DNA from: Aselliscus stoliczkanus
Taxonomy: Eukaryota; Chordata; Mammalia; Chiroptera; Hipposideridae
DNA length: 64,000 nucleotides
Direction of reading: 5' to 3'
Assembly (NCBI GenBank): GCA_033961575.1
Contig: CM066728.1
Location: forward strand, 31,434,352-31,498,351
Shown here: in pieces, positions 9,411 to 22,100 of the stretch
Layout: each line of letters opens with the position of its first letter
How positions within the stretch are numbered: position 1 is the first letter of the stretch
Notes under the pieces: generated by a model
Told to the model about the DNA's origin: nothing
Seen by the model: the letters and a program-made list of their open reading frames with translations, nothing else
The model's database searches: none
Program-made: the position numbers and the translations under genes

Positions 9411-11462
9411 CATGTATATCATTTAAGCAAACAATAAATTGTGTAGAAATTTTCTGAATTTCAGAATATTTAGAATCTCTATATTGGCTCTCATGATTAG
9501 CATCTTAAGTATGACCAATAATTGCTTTTCTTAAATTTCCAACACTAATAATCACACATTATAGCATATTTTCCCAGATCATACATGGCTGCCTTATTGT
9601 CAAAGATTTTTGAATCTTATACAGTATGCTAACGACTTCACACCTCCAGGATTTTTATCTTTTCTGGGCTCAGTCACTAAGCTATAGATACACAGGGTAC
9701 TTTCCAGGTGTCCTGTTTCCAGGTCGAACTGAATTTAAACCTTCCTTAGGGAAGGGACAGTCTTGCCTGCTGCTAAACACTACACAGGTGCAAAGGACAT
9801 GCATACCCTTGCAAAACAAAACTCTAGATGCCTGAAAGAATTAAGCAGCTTGCAGAGACACTTATCTTCGGATTAGGATGCAGCTTCAAAGGAAGCAGAG
9901 CAGCTCAAGGCATAGTTTCCAGCTTGACAGGGTTTGGAGCAGCCTAGATGTTTACAAGGTCAAACACCACTGGCCTGATACTGAGCTGTTTAATTTGCAG
10001 CCCTGACTCAGGTAAGCCTACAGCTGTGGCCCTGCTTACGGTTAACAATGGGAGAGGATGGTTACTCTTTGGTCAGCGGAGGGAGGGAGGCATAAGCGAT
10101 ATCTTCTGGACGAGGGATAGGATGGCAAAGATTGATTCTATAAATGATATAAAGGTAGATCAAACAGAACCCTGACAGCAAGGTGTTTCCAGTCTAATTG
10201 GAAAAGACATACATAGCAGAAATAAAGAACCTTACATGTGAAAATGGGCTGAGATGCATTTTGATGTGGAAGCCTGAAGCAACCTTCAGACTTTATCCTA
10301 TGGACTTGGAGGACATGGTAGTTTTTTTGAACAGGGGAGTCACTTCATATGTGTCATGTTTTAAAGTGATAGACCTGACCGCAGTGAATATAAAATGGCA
10401 GGCATGTTTTCTTAATGATATATTTTTCAAGCAAAATTTCTCCTCTTTGGGGTTTTTCTATCTTTCCCTTGGTACCCTCATAGACAGGCCAGGCTCTGCC
10501 CTGTCATATACACAGGTATTCTAGCATTCCATGACCTCGACTTTCCAGAAAAGAATATGGAAACAATGGCAGCAGGGCTGATGGTATTAACAATAAATAT
10601 TGTGTAACCAAGTAGATCCATGTTTGAACACAAACTTCAAATTTTGGGCATTTTGCTAGAAGCAGACAGAATCTGTCATTCTTTACATTTCATTTTCAAA
10701 GTTCAAGGACCCTACTTGCTAATGAGCAAACACTCAGAGTCACTTTAAAATATTTTATGCCTTGTTCTAAGAATAAGGGAAGACAGAACCACAAGAAAGA
10801 TTCTCTACAGTGAAGCTAATACAAGTATGAATTTAACTACATCAATTAGGATAATTCTTCAAAGAACCAAATATTAGACCTCACAAAATGAAAGGTCCCT
10901 GACCATACTGATTCCCATTTGAGCACCCTGAGAATTTTTTCACCTTAAAGAACCATCAACTCATCTCTGCAGTGTATGCTACATCTGATCACCTTTTCGA
11001 ATACCCATGCAGTCTCTGACTTCTTTTTCTCACTTGGGGATTATGTCCATCTTCCCCAGGCCCATCTGAATTATCTTTCAGATCCCTAGACTTGTTCTGT
11101 CTGTTCTGTGCTATGCCGAGGACACTTGAGGTCTCAATCTTCTAAGTAGTAGTAACAATATTGTCAAGATGACAATAGAAGCAGTCAGCAGTAATAACAA
11201 CATTCTATGCACACTCTATCACTACATCAGTCATTGCAACATGACCACAAAGCCCTGGGGTTTGAAAGAGAAAATACATGATGAGGTCATCCAGACCATT
11301 AGTCAGTCTCTAATTGCTAGCATGCAGTTCCAAGGTTTCCAAGAGAAACCATTATTTTCAGGATTTTATAACTTGGCACTGGTGATCCACTTTCAACTTA
11401 AACTTGACACAAAAGGCCCCAGGTGTAGGAACATAATCAGCTCATTCTGAGTTACATAAAAA

Positions 11463-11495
<33 letters not shown>

Positions 11496-12555
11496 AAAGG
11501 GTGCAACATACACTCCAATCTTTCGCAAACAGCTATTTCAAAATGACATTTTGCAAGTCATCATTCCTCAGGTGACTCTCTGCCACTGAGACCATGGCCC
11601 TCACCACCCAGCACCCACAGAGAATTCTGGCAGAATAACCTCCTGGGCTCTTGGGGGGAATATGATATTTTAGGCCAAATGTCTATATCTGTTGCTTAAA
11701 GTACATGAAAATCGTCTGCAGATTAAAGATTTTATTGCTATTTTTTTTAAATGTGTATATATACCCAAAATGTGATTTAAAGTGCATTTTTCAGTGGTTT
11801 TAGCATGCTTCATCCTCGTCGGCACTGGTGTCCTGGTGATGACTGGAGGCCACAATTAACCAACCAGCTGCCCGTGGCTATTCTCTGCTTAGGATGTTCA
11901 AAACCCATTAGACAATTCTCAACATGTCATTATTATTGCTAAGCAACAACTGGCTAGAACTGACCCTGACTGAGTGAAGAAAATGGTGTTTCTGAAATTC
12001 TACAGAAAAGGATCATTGTGCCAACCACCTGGGGGAAAAAATAATAAAACAATGCTGATGAAAATAATAATGACAGTGGTGCTTATTTGAGGATACACAC
12101 AAGAATAAGAAAGCCTTCAATTCCCCCACTACCATGAGCCAATCAAGCGAACATGAGCAGATGTTCTTAACTTACACGTATGTATCAGCCATTTTGCACA
12201 CTTTCAGAATTGTGAAAAGTCAGGATATAAAAAAATCTAAAGAGGATTAGTTATGAAGATACCAATATATGTGAAAACATCCACAGAACTATGAAATGTT
12301 ATTTTGTGAGAGCTGAGAGATGATGAATGAGGTTGGGGTAGTGAGGGAGGCCTTGAGGAAGAGTGGGATTCTGGTCCACGGAGAGAAGAGGAGACACATT
12401 CCATACAACAACCTCCATGTTCAAAATGTTAGAGATTGGATACATGTGGGGTGGGGGTCAATCTTCAAGTCCACATTGCACTCAAGGGAAGCACCTGAAA
12501 GTACTGTCACACAGTTAAAGGGCTGTTATATTCTGATACCTGAGAAGGAACTAGA
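9411..12555. other. Mostly single-copy-looking sequence, no recognisable gene
   Basis: Open frames at 9626, 9948, 10198, 11169 and 12320 show no domain, no splice context and no known relatives. A G/C-richer part runs from 9640 to 10500. A poly-A tract with interspersed G at 11459-11499 could be the tail of a lost retroposon, but no body was found upstream. Ancient repeats may be present around 10290-10420. Confidence 0.35.
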
Positions 12556-12662
12556 AATGAGGACCCTCCCATCCTGCCCCAGATCTACTAAATCAGAATC
12601 CGCATTTTCACTAAACCACCAGGGGATTCCTGCATGCCTTAAAGTTTGGTGAGTACCACTAT
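12556..12662. repeat. MER20-like hAT fragment
   Basis: The sequence 'CTGCCCCAGATCTACTAAAT', 'CAGAATCCGCATTTTCACTA', 'AACCACCAGGGGATTCCTGC' and 'TTAAAGTTTGGTGAGTACCACT' resembles the second half of MER20/MER5-type hAT-Charlie elements and ends with the terminal repeat. The first half is not visible. Confidence 0.6.
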
Positions 12663-12724
12663 AACCATCAAGGGGAGATTGGGGTGGGGATGGGTAGGAG
12701 GGCAACGGGAGAGCTGAGCTCACC

Positions 12725-12835
12725 ACCCAGTTCAGTCACTTATTTACAGGAAGAACTTGGCAAATCATTTAACTTTATGGGGTTTCAGTTTCCTCATCTA
12801 TGGAGGAAGACAGGCTAGAAATAGGTCAACAAAAG
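12725..12835 (+). repeat. MIR fragment
   Basis: 'AAGAACTTGGCAAATCATTT' and 'TTCAGTTTCCTCATCTATGG' match the conserved MIR core ('CTTGGGCAAGTTACTTAA', 'TCAGTTTCCTCATCTGTAAA'). Confidence 0.65.
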
Positions 12836-13229
12836 TCTTTAACAGAAGAGTGCTTTTTGTCAATTAAAATATTACTCGAAACTCAAGTATGTAAGAAAAC
12901 ACAAGTGCCCATTTAGCCACATAGAATGCATCTTAAGACCAAAATGAAAGGGCTGTGTGATGCTGAAAAGTACTGTTTTTGTTGATTGTGAAGGTTTATT
13001 TTAGAATTCTTTTGCTAACCAGTAAGAAGCAGATATAGAAGAAACAGTGGGGTGAATGCCAGGCAGTATTCCTCTTCTCTCTGTTAAGGCCCCTCCAGCT
13101 ACATTTCCCACTTTGCAGGGGACATTGACTTCATTATCTACTTCAGATCAACAAATATTTGAGTTTTCATTTTGCCTAGAGCCTAATCCATGCCACAGGA
13201 GGGAGTTAACATAAACATTACATATAAGT

Positions 13230-13230
<1 letters not shown>

Positions 13231-13266
<36 letters not shown>
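13231..13266. repeat. (CA)n microsatellite
   Basis: About 17 uninterrupted CA units. It gives the repeated C-V run in the minus-strand frame at 13148-13354, which is not a gene. Confidence 0.95.
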
Positions 13267-13268
<2 letters not shown>

Positions 13269-13309
13269 CTTTTTGCTAAACACTGTCCACTGAGCTTATC
13301 AGCTGCCCT

Positions 13310-13470
13310 ATAGGGACGCCCTGTTATCATTTTAAAAGTAGGACACCAAAGCACAGAGGTAAAATACTTTTCCCAAAGTCACAGAGATAGGAAGAGATGG
13401 GGACAGCTGTGGATCCCCAAGCCTCTTTTTCTCTATAGGCCGTTTGCTTAACCCCAATCTCATGCTGATG
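13310..13470 (-). repeat. MIR fragment
   Basis: 'GTTATCATTTTAAAAGTAGG', 'CACCAAAGCACAGAGGTAAA' and 'TTTTCCCAAAGTCACAGAGA' are the complement of the MIR core. Confidence 0.6.
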
Positions 13471-13544
13471 TTAATAAACTCAACCATCAAGGGGGTATGA
13501 CAAATTTCCCCCACCATCAAGGCATCAGAATGGCCTCCAAGAAT

Positions 13545-13720
13545 CCTTTCTCAAACCTGGTTGTACATTAGAACCCACTGGGGAGCCTTTTAAAATCCCG
13601 ATAGCTAGACTAAAACTTAGATCAATTACATGGGACCCTCTCTTGCCTCATCTATTTAAACAGAGCCCAGGTTTAGTCCTCAGAGTCCCAGTTCAAGCAA
13701 CATGGAGGCTGATGATCTAA
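13545..13720. repeat. MER5A-like hAT-Charlie fragment
   Basis: 'TTCTCAAACCTGGTTGTACA', 'TTAGAACCCACTGGGGAGCC' and 'TTTTAAAATCCCGATAGCTA' follow the left half of MER5A. The right half is strongly diverged. Confidence 0.65.
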
Positions 13721-14291
13721 AAAATAAGTTGACTTTCTAACTAGGAAAACTTCTCTAGGAAAAGCTTTACTAGCGTCAATGACTATGTAGACAATTCCAT
13801 ATGCCCTGGGGACTAGACATGCTAGGAAGCCCTCCCTTTTAAATGTAAGTCTTCAGGTCAAAATATCACATTTTAAAATGTGTTCTAGTACACATTTTAA
13901 AGCCTTCTTAGTACAAGTACAAATTTCTTGTACTTTTAACTAACCAAAGGAAAAGCAAAATGATGAGGCCCGTGAGCTCTTCGGCTGAGCCTCACTTGAA
14001 AAGCAATTTTAAAGTCAACTGAGTCTACTCCAGCTGTTGCCACATCTGCTCTGCCCTGTTTATTCCCTTGGCAGCTGCCACCAAAACACATGTTAGGGGT
14101 TTGAGGTTAAGAGGGCACCCACCAGGTTCTGAAATGCCAACAGGAGGAATGAAAGAAGGATGGAGAACAGAGAAGAGTATGCTCTAAACCCTGAGCACCT
14201 TCAAAACATTTATATTTTTTTTAATCCATTAATGCCAAGGGAAGCTTTAATTGTGACCAAGAAAATTTCAGCTTGGATTGTTGGCAATTCT

Positions 14292-14385
<94 letters not shown>

Positions 14386-15355
14386 GCCAAAAAAATGTAT
14401 ATAAGTGGAGACTTTGGTCAATGTTGCTCAAGTAGGAGTTCACCATAATCAGAAGTGTCTGATCACTGACAGTAACCACTTTGAGCAGCTCTTGTAATTG
14501 CAGAAGCCAAACGTGACTTGTATTCATCTTTTGTTATCTGTATATATTATTACAATTTTAATACAGTTTTCCTTTCTTAAAATGTGTATACAATTTTTTG
14601 GATATATATATATTTAATTTAAATTAGTATCCTGAAAATAGGCATTTATCCTCTTACTTTTCATTCTATTAGGAGCACTGGTTCCCCCACCGTCACAATG
14701 AGGCCCAGTGTTGCCTAACCTGCTCTGAGCACCACTCATTAAGCAATCTACCCCTTTTTTTTCCAATTACAAGTTTTTATTTAATTCATGGTTATAGATC
14801 CAGCTTATTTTTTAAATCATTTTTTTTATCACTTGAATCTACTTTTTTTTTTTTTTTTAACAATAGTTCTAGGATTTCTCATTGAATTCTGTGATTGTAT
14901 AGTGTAATTCTCTAAATTTTACACTGGTCTCAATGAAACTTGCCAGTCTTTTCACACTTGATGATATGTTCCTGAGTTTTCCTTTTCTTTTGGACCCACT
15001 TTCAAGTACTCTTCCTGGAGAGGACCCATGTGACACACCCTTTAATGCTTGCCTAACTCATACCTTGGCATAGGCAGACCACCCTCACAGATTTTAAGCA
15101 GCCTATTATTGATGGTTATGCAGCCCCTGCAAGATTTATTCAAATTTCACCAAACAGTGACTTTGAAAAGAGTTTCCAATTCTCAACAAGAGCCTCCAAA
15201 GGGGGAGGTAAAAATCCATCTTAGGTGAAGTAAGAGTGTCACATTGCTAAATCCAGGGAAAGCGGAATTTTTCAAGCATCCAGGAAGAAAACAGTCACAC
15301 TGACCCAAGTCTTATGGACTTTGTCCTCACAGAGTCACAGTTTATTCTGCACAGA
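13721..15355. other. Unassigned stretch containing a compound microsatellite
   Basis: No gene seen. The overlapping frames at 14160-14435 (+) and 14210-14527 (-) are mostly translated microsatellite (IYIYIY / THTHTH). Short palindromes cluster at 13867-13882 and 13912-13940. T-rich tracts lie at 14753-14762 and 14844-14859. Confidence 0.4.
14296..14385. repeat. Compound (TA)n(CA)n microsatellite
   Basis: About 22 TA units (14296-14340) are followed by 20 CA units (14341-14380) and a short TA run. There are no interruptions, so it should be highly variable in length. Such a pair of tracts can form cruciform and Z-DNA structures. Confidence 0.97.
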
Positions 15356-15364
15356 ACTCTACCA

Positions 15365-15610
15365 TTTCAAGTCCTGGTTCCAACACTTACCAATTATGTG
15401 GGCTTGCAAGTTCCCAACAATTTGTGAACCAGTCATTTCATTTTTGAATAGGGCTGTAATAGTTCCTAACTTATAGGGTTGCTTTGAAGAGTAAATGAGA
15501 TAATGCTTCAAACAGGGCCTGATACACAGTGCAGTCACAATAATTGAAAGTTGCTTATTGCTATCATTATTGCTGCTGCTGCTGTTGTTGTTGTTATTAT
15601 TATTATTATA
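15365..15610 (+). repeat. MIR ending in a trinucleotide microsatellite
   Basis: 'CTTATAGGGTTGCTTTGAAG', 'AGTAAATGAGATAATGC' and 'CAGGGCCTGATACACAGTGC' match the MIR 3' half. The MIR ends in a (TGC)n(TTG)n(TTA)n run at 15569-15610, which makes the poly-Leu and poly-Asn/Ser stretches in the open frames at 15558 (+) and 15359 (-). Neither frame is a gene. Confidence 0.65.
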
Positions 15611-15753
15611 TTTATCAGTATGTTCCAAACAATTCATCTCTGGATCTAGTCTCAGTAAAGATGAGGCAGTAAAATACTCGTGGTCTACCTGTTCCCAATT
15701 ATCCTGTCTACCTCTTCCCAATTGTCCTTGGAAGCTAGTGAGGCAGTGATTTT

Positions 15754-15949
15754 CTTTCTTTTTTATTATTTTTTTTTTATTGGGGAACAGCCATGGTCAT
15801 TGGTTACACATTGCTTTCATGCTACAATGGCATAGTTGACTCTTTTAGGGAACACGCAGATCAATCACACTGGCTTATGCGAGGACTGAACCAGCAACCT
15901 TGGTGTTATCAACATGACGCTCTAACTAACTGAACTAATGGGTCACCCC
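15754..15949 (-). mobile_element. tRNA-Ile-like SINE, antisense
   Basis: The minus strand reads GTGACCCATTAGTTCAGTTA, then 'GTTGATAACACCAAGGTTGC', B-box GGTTCAGTCCT, and a body ending 'CCATGGCTGTTCCCCAAT' plus A-rich tail. The target duplication GGCAGTGATTTT is perfect at 15742-15753 and 15950-15961. The body differs from the copy at 9190 and agrees with the copy at 31591. Confidence 0.92.
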
Positions 15950-15961
15950 GGCAGTGATTTT

Positions 15962-16655
15962 ATTAAGAGCATTAAATTTAATATAGTTTTGTTGGGGGAA
16001 AAATCAAAACAAAAGAATTACAAACAACTCAGAAAGCCAGTCACACATGTGGGTCTCTGGATCAGCCTGTGATATGCTTTACTACACAAGAAAAGCAATC
16101 CTCAATCTTCCTCACTCTTGTCATAAACATATGCTGTCCCTTAGCCCCCATTCTTCTCACTGCAAGATGCTTTCTGTGGAGAAACTGGCCAAACTAATGG
16201 ATATGTTCAAATGAAAACAGCAAGAAAAGGTTAAATCCATGGCACAGACATGCTTCAACCAGCAGCATCCATGTATTTGAGTCTTCAGAGCTTCCTCAGA
16301 TATTTTTGGGTTTTTATAAAAAAAACAGGTGACAAAAAAATGGTACATGTGCTCGGTTAGATATGGGGTTGCTGTCCCCCCATGACGAAACAAAGTCCTG
16401 ATCCTGCTTTTCTTATCAAAGAATTCATAGCAGTAAAAATCAATTTGTCCTGCATTAAAATACGAGATAGTAATGATGTAAAACAGTCAAACAACAGTCT
16501 AATTGGTGGATGCTTTGACCAAATAATATTCCTGTTACTGTTTTCCAAGAGCATACACGGGTAATATACAAAGAAAGCAAAAGTGAATCATCAACTTATC
16601 ATTAAAAAGTCATCTTTTTATAAAACACATTCAGATAAAGTCCATACCCTAATAA
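15962..16655. other. No recognisable gene or repeat
   Basis: Open frames at 16157-16393 (-), 16357-16554 (-) and 16382-16564 (+) overlap on opposite strands with no domain. Nothing else could be assigned. Confidence 0.35.
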
Positions 16656-16915
16656 GAAGCAGTAGTACACTGGTTAGCAGTGGCAACCTCGGTTCAAATC
16701 CCAGCTCTGCCACCTATCTCCATTTGTCCTTAGGCAAGTTAATGATCTCTGTGACTTCTCTCTAAAATGGGGATACTACTACTAGTACAACATAGAATTG
16801 TTTTGAGATTAGGAAATTACTATCTTTAAATGAGTTAATATATTCAAAGCCCTTAGAAGGATGCTTCACACATAATTAATGTTATTTACATATCAGCTTT
16901 CATTGTTATTATTTC
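16656..16915 (+). repeat. MIR, near full length
   Basis: The order 'CACTGGTTAGCAGTGGCAAC', 'GGTTCAAATCCCAGCTCTGC', 'CTTAGGCAAGTTAATGATCT', 'TCTAAAATGGGGATACTACT' and 'AAATGAGTTAATATATTCAA' covers the MIR from the tRNA-like head to the 3' end. This is one of the best-preserved MIR copies in the window. Confidence 0.85.
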
Positions 16916-16935
16916 ATAAAATACCCAAGTCAGTC

Positions 16936-17049
16936 TTTTTTGTTTGTTTGTTTGTTTTGAGGGCAGTGTCACTGGCCCTCATATGTGGGATCCGAATTGG
17001 GGCCGCTGGCTTCCTAAACCAGCGCTTAACCACCACACCACTCGGCCGT
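16936..17049 (-). mobile_element. Short tRNA-Ser-like SINE, antisense
   Basis: The minus strand has the usual head (ACGGCCGAGTGGTGTGGTGG), a B-box variant and GACACTGCCCTC, then an A-rich tail made of CAAA units. No convincing target duplication was found. It explains the open frames at 16879-17225 (+) and 16979-17188 (-). Confidence 0.9.
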
Positions 17050-17759
17050 GGTGTTCAGTTGGGTTGATGTTGGTAGTTTCTTGGCAAAATATCAATAACC
17101 ATAATTCCTGCTTTGGTTGGAGGCCACAATCATGTTTTCTTCTCTCAACTCCTAGAACATTTGGAAGGTGTGTTTTTCCATCTGTCATTTGCAGCTTTCT
17201 ATGTTTTTACTTCTTCAACGTTTAGATATTAAAGATACTCCAAGCTTTGCAAGGAAAAGTATGACTTTTCGGTTTTCTAATCCCTTTAACATCTAGAGTC
17301 TAGTAAGGGCTCAATAAGTCTTTGGATGACTAAAAGGATGAGCCTTATTCATTGCTAATTAGTGTATTTGTAGACAATTTGGATGAGTCACTGGGTAATC
17401 TACCTAAGACTGTTAGCTTCTTGAGGACAATTTAGACCACTTAGAGAACAAAGATGCTTGAGAGATACATAGGAACGCCCATATTCAATCAACTTTGTAT
17501 TTTCTAGCCTTCTTTAACATTTAATTTTAGTAAAACTAAATTGCTTATATTTTTCTAAATATACCAGGCTGTTTACACCACTGTAATTTTGATCATACTG
17601 TTTCCTTTGACTTTTATAAATAACTCAAACTTATCCAGTATCTCAAAAAAAACCTTCTTATATATAAGAAGCTTTCATAAATGAACTTCTTATAACTCTA
17701 AGAGCCTCCTGTAAAACCCAAAGGAGTGGTCATCTATTTCAGCATAACAAACTCCATGA
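17050..17759. other. No recognisable gene; possible L2 tail near 17300
   Basis: 'AGGGCTCAATAAGTCTTTGG' near 17307 resembles the L2 3' end but is short. An 18-bp perfect palindrome (CTTCTTATATATAAGAAG) lies at 17654-17671. No other assignable structure. Confidence 0.35.
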
Positions 17760-18340
17760 AAATTTTATTGATTTAAAACAAGATTGTTTTTATTATTTCT
17801 CATGGTTCTATGAGTTGACTGGGCTCAGTTGGATGGTTATGTAGGGCATCCCTTAAGGTTGCAGTCAGGTGGCACCTGAAGAAACAGTCATGAAAAGGCT
17901 CAAATGGGCTAGACACCAAAAATGGCTCATTTTCATGGCTGAAGGCTGATTCTGGCTGTCTGGTGGGAGTTCAGCTTTGGCTGTTGAAGGGGCACCTACA
18001 CAGAGCCTCAACCAGGTGGCCTGAGATTCTCACTACATATATGGCAGATGGGCTACCCAGAGTGAATATTGCAAGTGCAAGCATTCCCAGAGACAGAAAG
18101 TGCAAGCTCCCAGTACCGTAAGGCCAGGACCTGAAAACTAGCACAACCTCACTTCTCCATATTCTACTAATCCAAGTGGCCACAGAGCCCAACTAGAACC
18201 AAGGGCAGCAAACACAGACCCCACCTCTTAATGGAAGGTGTGTCAAAGAATTTGTAGCTGTCTTTTCTCTGCCACAATGATCACATGAGCCCCTTTAGTA
18301 ATCCACATATACCTATTGTAAAAATGTTATGTTGTATTAG
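17760..18340 (-). mobile_element. MLT1-like (ERVL-MaLR) LTR, antisense
   Basis: 'TTTCTCATGGTTCTATGAGT', 'GACTGGGCTCAGTTGGATGG', 'CAGTCAGGTGGCACCTGAAG', 'CAACCTCACTTCTCCATATT' and 'CCCACCTCTTAATGGAAGGT' follow the complement of a common MaLR-type LTR. Ends are eroded. The minus-strand open frame 17971-18192 is part of it and is not a gene. Confidence 0.55.
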
Positions 18341-18859
18341 AATAGACTCTTTCACTATAAGCTCCTTTCTATTATACTGTAAGTGGCTAGCACTGTGTTA
18401 GATATAAATTAGATCAAGTGCATGTAAAGTGAATCAAGCTCGCATAAACTTGGCAGAAACAATAAATACTTGGGAAAATTCAGGATCAAAAATCTTCAGA
18501 GATTAGTGTAGACCAAAACTCACTTTAATTTATAATTCTAGAAAATTATGTGCTTTTCTGATAACAAGTGTTTAAGTATTGATCAAAGAGTTATAATAGG
18601 CACACTTAAACTTAATTATAAATAAAATATTTATAAAATTTATGTACTTGTATCTCTCATGGCAAATATAATAAATTCATTTTTTTCTTCTCAGATACCA
18701 CATTTAATGTGTTCAGTGTGTTTCCTCTAAATTTCCTCTGACCCATGTATGGTACCATTTTCATGCTGACCCAACCAAACTTCCAACAGCCAGCCTCTGC
18801 ATCTCCGAAGGAGGGGGGTACCCAAGGACTGCCAAAGTCCTCAGCCTTACCCAATGACT

Positions 18860-19133
18860 GAAAGACGTGGGGATATAAAGACCTGAGCTCCTTTGCTCCA
18901 TGAGAGTATAATTCTAAGGCTTGTGTTCTACACTACTTTCCAGAGTTTCTCTGTGTAATTAGCTACCCACTATGGGAGCCAACTTAATAATTGACTTATT
19001 TTCTGTCTCTGCTTCCCTATATCAATTCCCCTTTCCCAGGTCAGTGTTCCTTGATCTTCCAATAACTTCTTGCATTTAAATCACTGACTCAGGTCTGTCT
19101 GCTTCTGAGGGAACCCAAACTAAGACAGCCAAT
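18860..19133. repeat. Possible LTR fragment
   Basis: The end 'GTCTGCTTCTGAGGGAACCC' followed by 'AAACTAAGACAG' looks like the 3' end of an ancient mammalian LTR. The family is not assigned and the left boundary is a guess. Confidence 0.35.
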
Positions 19134-22100
19134 GGACTGACACTTGGGAAAGTAATACGCATTGTCTGTGACTAAAGCTCCAGTAAGATGTAAGCCAATC
19201 TGACTCAAGCCTGTCCCTGTAACAGATGTAGAAACAAAAAAGAAAAGTATGACACAAACAGGTCACTACTTCTTTGTCACCTGCTAATTTTAATATTTGT
19301 AAGTAACAAGTAGCATTTTTACCAGTCACTGAAGAATACAGGTTTGTAGACTGGAAAAATATAATATAGATGAACCTAGAACACCAAAGTTTTTTAAAAA
19401 AAATATACAAATATATATATTACAAACAAAAATAATAGAAAACGGCCCCCTAGGAGCTCCAAGCTTTTTCACTATTCCCTCTACTAAGATGGCTCCGTGA
19501 GGATGCACACAGGACAATGTGTCCTTAGGAAATGGTTTGTATGAGATAGGAAGGATGTCTCTAAGGATGGACAGACTGTGATAGTGTTTAACATGATTGG
19601 TTTCTGTGTACCAAATAGTCAGTTCTTTAGACCTGAAAGGATATCGGAAATGAACATTCAGAGAGGGGCAGTCAGTATGTCAGAAGTCATCAGTTTAATC
19701 TGCTCAAGGTAACAGGCCTATATTTTTCTCACATATTTCCTGGAGAAATACCTGATGCTGTGGTTTTAAGTATAGGAGAAAATGAACATGAGGGTCAGGA
19801 TGGAGACTTTTACACCTGCTGGCTTTTATTTCACTAAGTATCCCTATGTCCAGGCCATTTGCCTCTTAAAAGAACTGTCCTCCACCCCCAACTTTAACTC
19901 CTGTTTTCAGAATGCTCTGTGGGAAAGGATATGGAACAAGAGCAACAATGGGAGAGACCCATTCTACCTGGTCTGCCCTGCCCCAGGCCCCAAATAATCT
20001 GACTATCAAAGGGCCTCTCCCCGCCCCCTACTTACACCCACACTAGGTTCAGTAAGCAGCCTAACAAGTCAACCTTTCAGCCTAACAGCCACCACTTCCC
20101 TTTTCTGACCCTTGGTTTATTAGGACCAGGTATGCTAACACAGCCAGCTGATCAAGAGGGAGGTTAGCTCAGGGCCAGAAAACCTGGTGTGGAATTCCCT
20201 GGCCTCTTTGTTCTTAGCGATATCACCTTGTTCCTATCACTTAATTTCTTTGAGCCTCAAGTTCTTATAAGTTTTATAAATAACTGAGTTTATACTTAGC
20301 CTGATGCCAGGATGTCAATGTATTTCCTTTTGGAATAGGACTTCCCACTCACATGTACCATAGTCAAAAGAACACTTTCAAATGAAGCAGAGGGTTTTCA
20401 AAAGCCATTTGAAATAACTGAATAAATCACGACCCATAGTAAAAGTATTTCTTTCACTTAACTGGATTTTAGTACTCAGGTTTCCAAGGGTTTTGATCAG
20501 AAAATAAAAGACAGATTTTTTTTTCCCCCTTCGGGAATAATGTCAACCTTATCACTATTGTTGGGCATTGTAGTTGGATTAATAGTTTTGATGGAACACA
20601 TGGCTACACAAGTCCTGTGCAATCTTGTCTTCATGAGCTAATTCCCATATCACACACTTACCAGATAGCATCTTTCTATTGAGAAGCTCATACAAAGCAG
20701 ACACATGCAGGGTCAAAACCCTGAATTCACAAGCAGTTATTTAGAGAGAAGGGATTAGGGAGTTCCTGGCAGATGTCATTTAACTCTCAGAAAAACCTTT
20801 GGTTCTCTCTCTTCTTCCAGTGGAAATACATCAAATGCTTTTTATTATTTATTATTGTGCAGAAAAAAATATTAACTATCCAAAATGGTTCCTTCCAGAC
20901 TAGGCCTCCAACGTGGTATGCTGGATGCCACAATGGAATGTTTTTAATAAGTTCCTTTTGGAGGTCACTTTTTCACTCAGGAGCATTTTGGTACATTTCT
21001 CTATAGGAAGCAGCAGTTGTTCTTGTCATCTGCTGACCAGGATTTATTCCTCTTTGCCGAGAGAGAAAAAAAACAAACTTCCAAAATAAACAATAATCAC
21101 TTCCAGAGCTTGATGTTAAGATGTAAAGCAATAATTCCTCAGTTCCAAGACAAGATGTCAAAAGCATCAAGAAATGCACTGAGTTTCTTCCTGTTTATTT
21201 GACTTCAAACTTGGAGAAAAAGATAAACATGAAATGTGTTTTCTCTGTCTCTCTTTTTTTCTGTTATGCCTACTTTTACTTACTTATGTGTCTTAATTTT
21301 GGTGAGTGGATTCTTTCCCCCTCTCAGTTATACTCTGTCTCTTTTTCTTTGCTTGAAGCATACTTCAATCAAAGAGTTTAGAGATACAGATTCTGATGTC
21401 CTCAGCACAGGAGCAAATTATATTAGATACTTATGAATACCCAGAGAAAATACAAAAACCTGCCTTTTTACTTAGTTCATTTGCTGTATGTATATGTCAG
21501 TCTGGTTTTTGCCCTTTTTATAGCAATTTCATAAGAAGCCCTACTTCTTGTGATAAATCTCTATGAAAACTTAGATTTATAAGAAAAAAAAACCCATCAG
21601 ACTCCTATTATTAAATAGAGCAGATTTAAATACCATTATAAGGAAGACAATGTCACGAACACACCATTTGATTGAGGTAATTGCGTCAATGTACCAAACA
21701 TAAGTCCTTATTCTTGAAAAATAAATTTCTCTCCCAAATTGGAGTTTAATCTCCTGTTGTAGATGGTTGGTCTTCATGCCTCCAAGAGAGCTGGTCACAG
21801 GAACTAAGTGTCTCTCCAGGGAAGAAATAGGTGAACTCCGAAAGTTCCATATAGAAACCTGTTAGCTTCCAGCCTTTCTTTACAATCCTAAAGGTACCTA
21901 ATTCGTGCAGAAAATAAACAAGAGACTCTTCACACACCTATAGAATCTGTGATAAATGCATATTCAGTTCAAAATAGTTGTCAGTTAACTGATATCCTAC
22001 CCAATATTCTCATTATAACACCTATAAAGTCACTGAAAGAGGTAAAACTCATACCACCAGGGAAAAAAACTTAAAAATTAGAAGAAAGAGCTACCAAACC

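Noticed and set aside
13867..13940. Cluster of small palindromes (16-bp CACATTTTAAAATGTG and an 8-bp stem)
   Set aside because: In AT-rich DNA such palindromes are expected by chance; no flanking duplications or repeated copies were noticed.
15558..15749. Poly-leucine open frame resembling a signal peptide
   Set aside because: The leucines come from a trinucleotide microsatellite at the end of a MIR.
17654..17671. 18-bp perfect palindrome
   Set aside because: It is AT-rich with a TATATA core; there is no sign of function or mobility.
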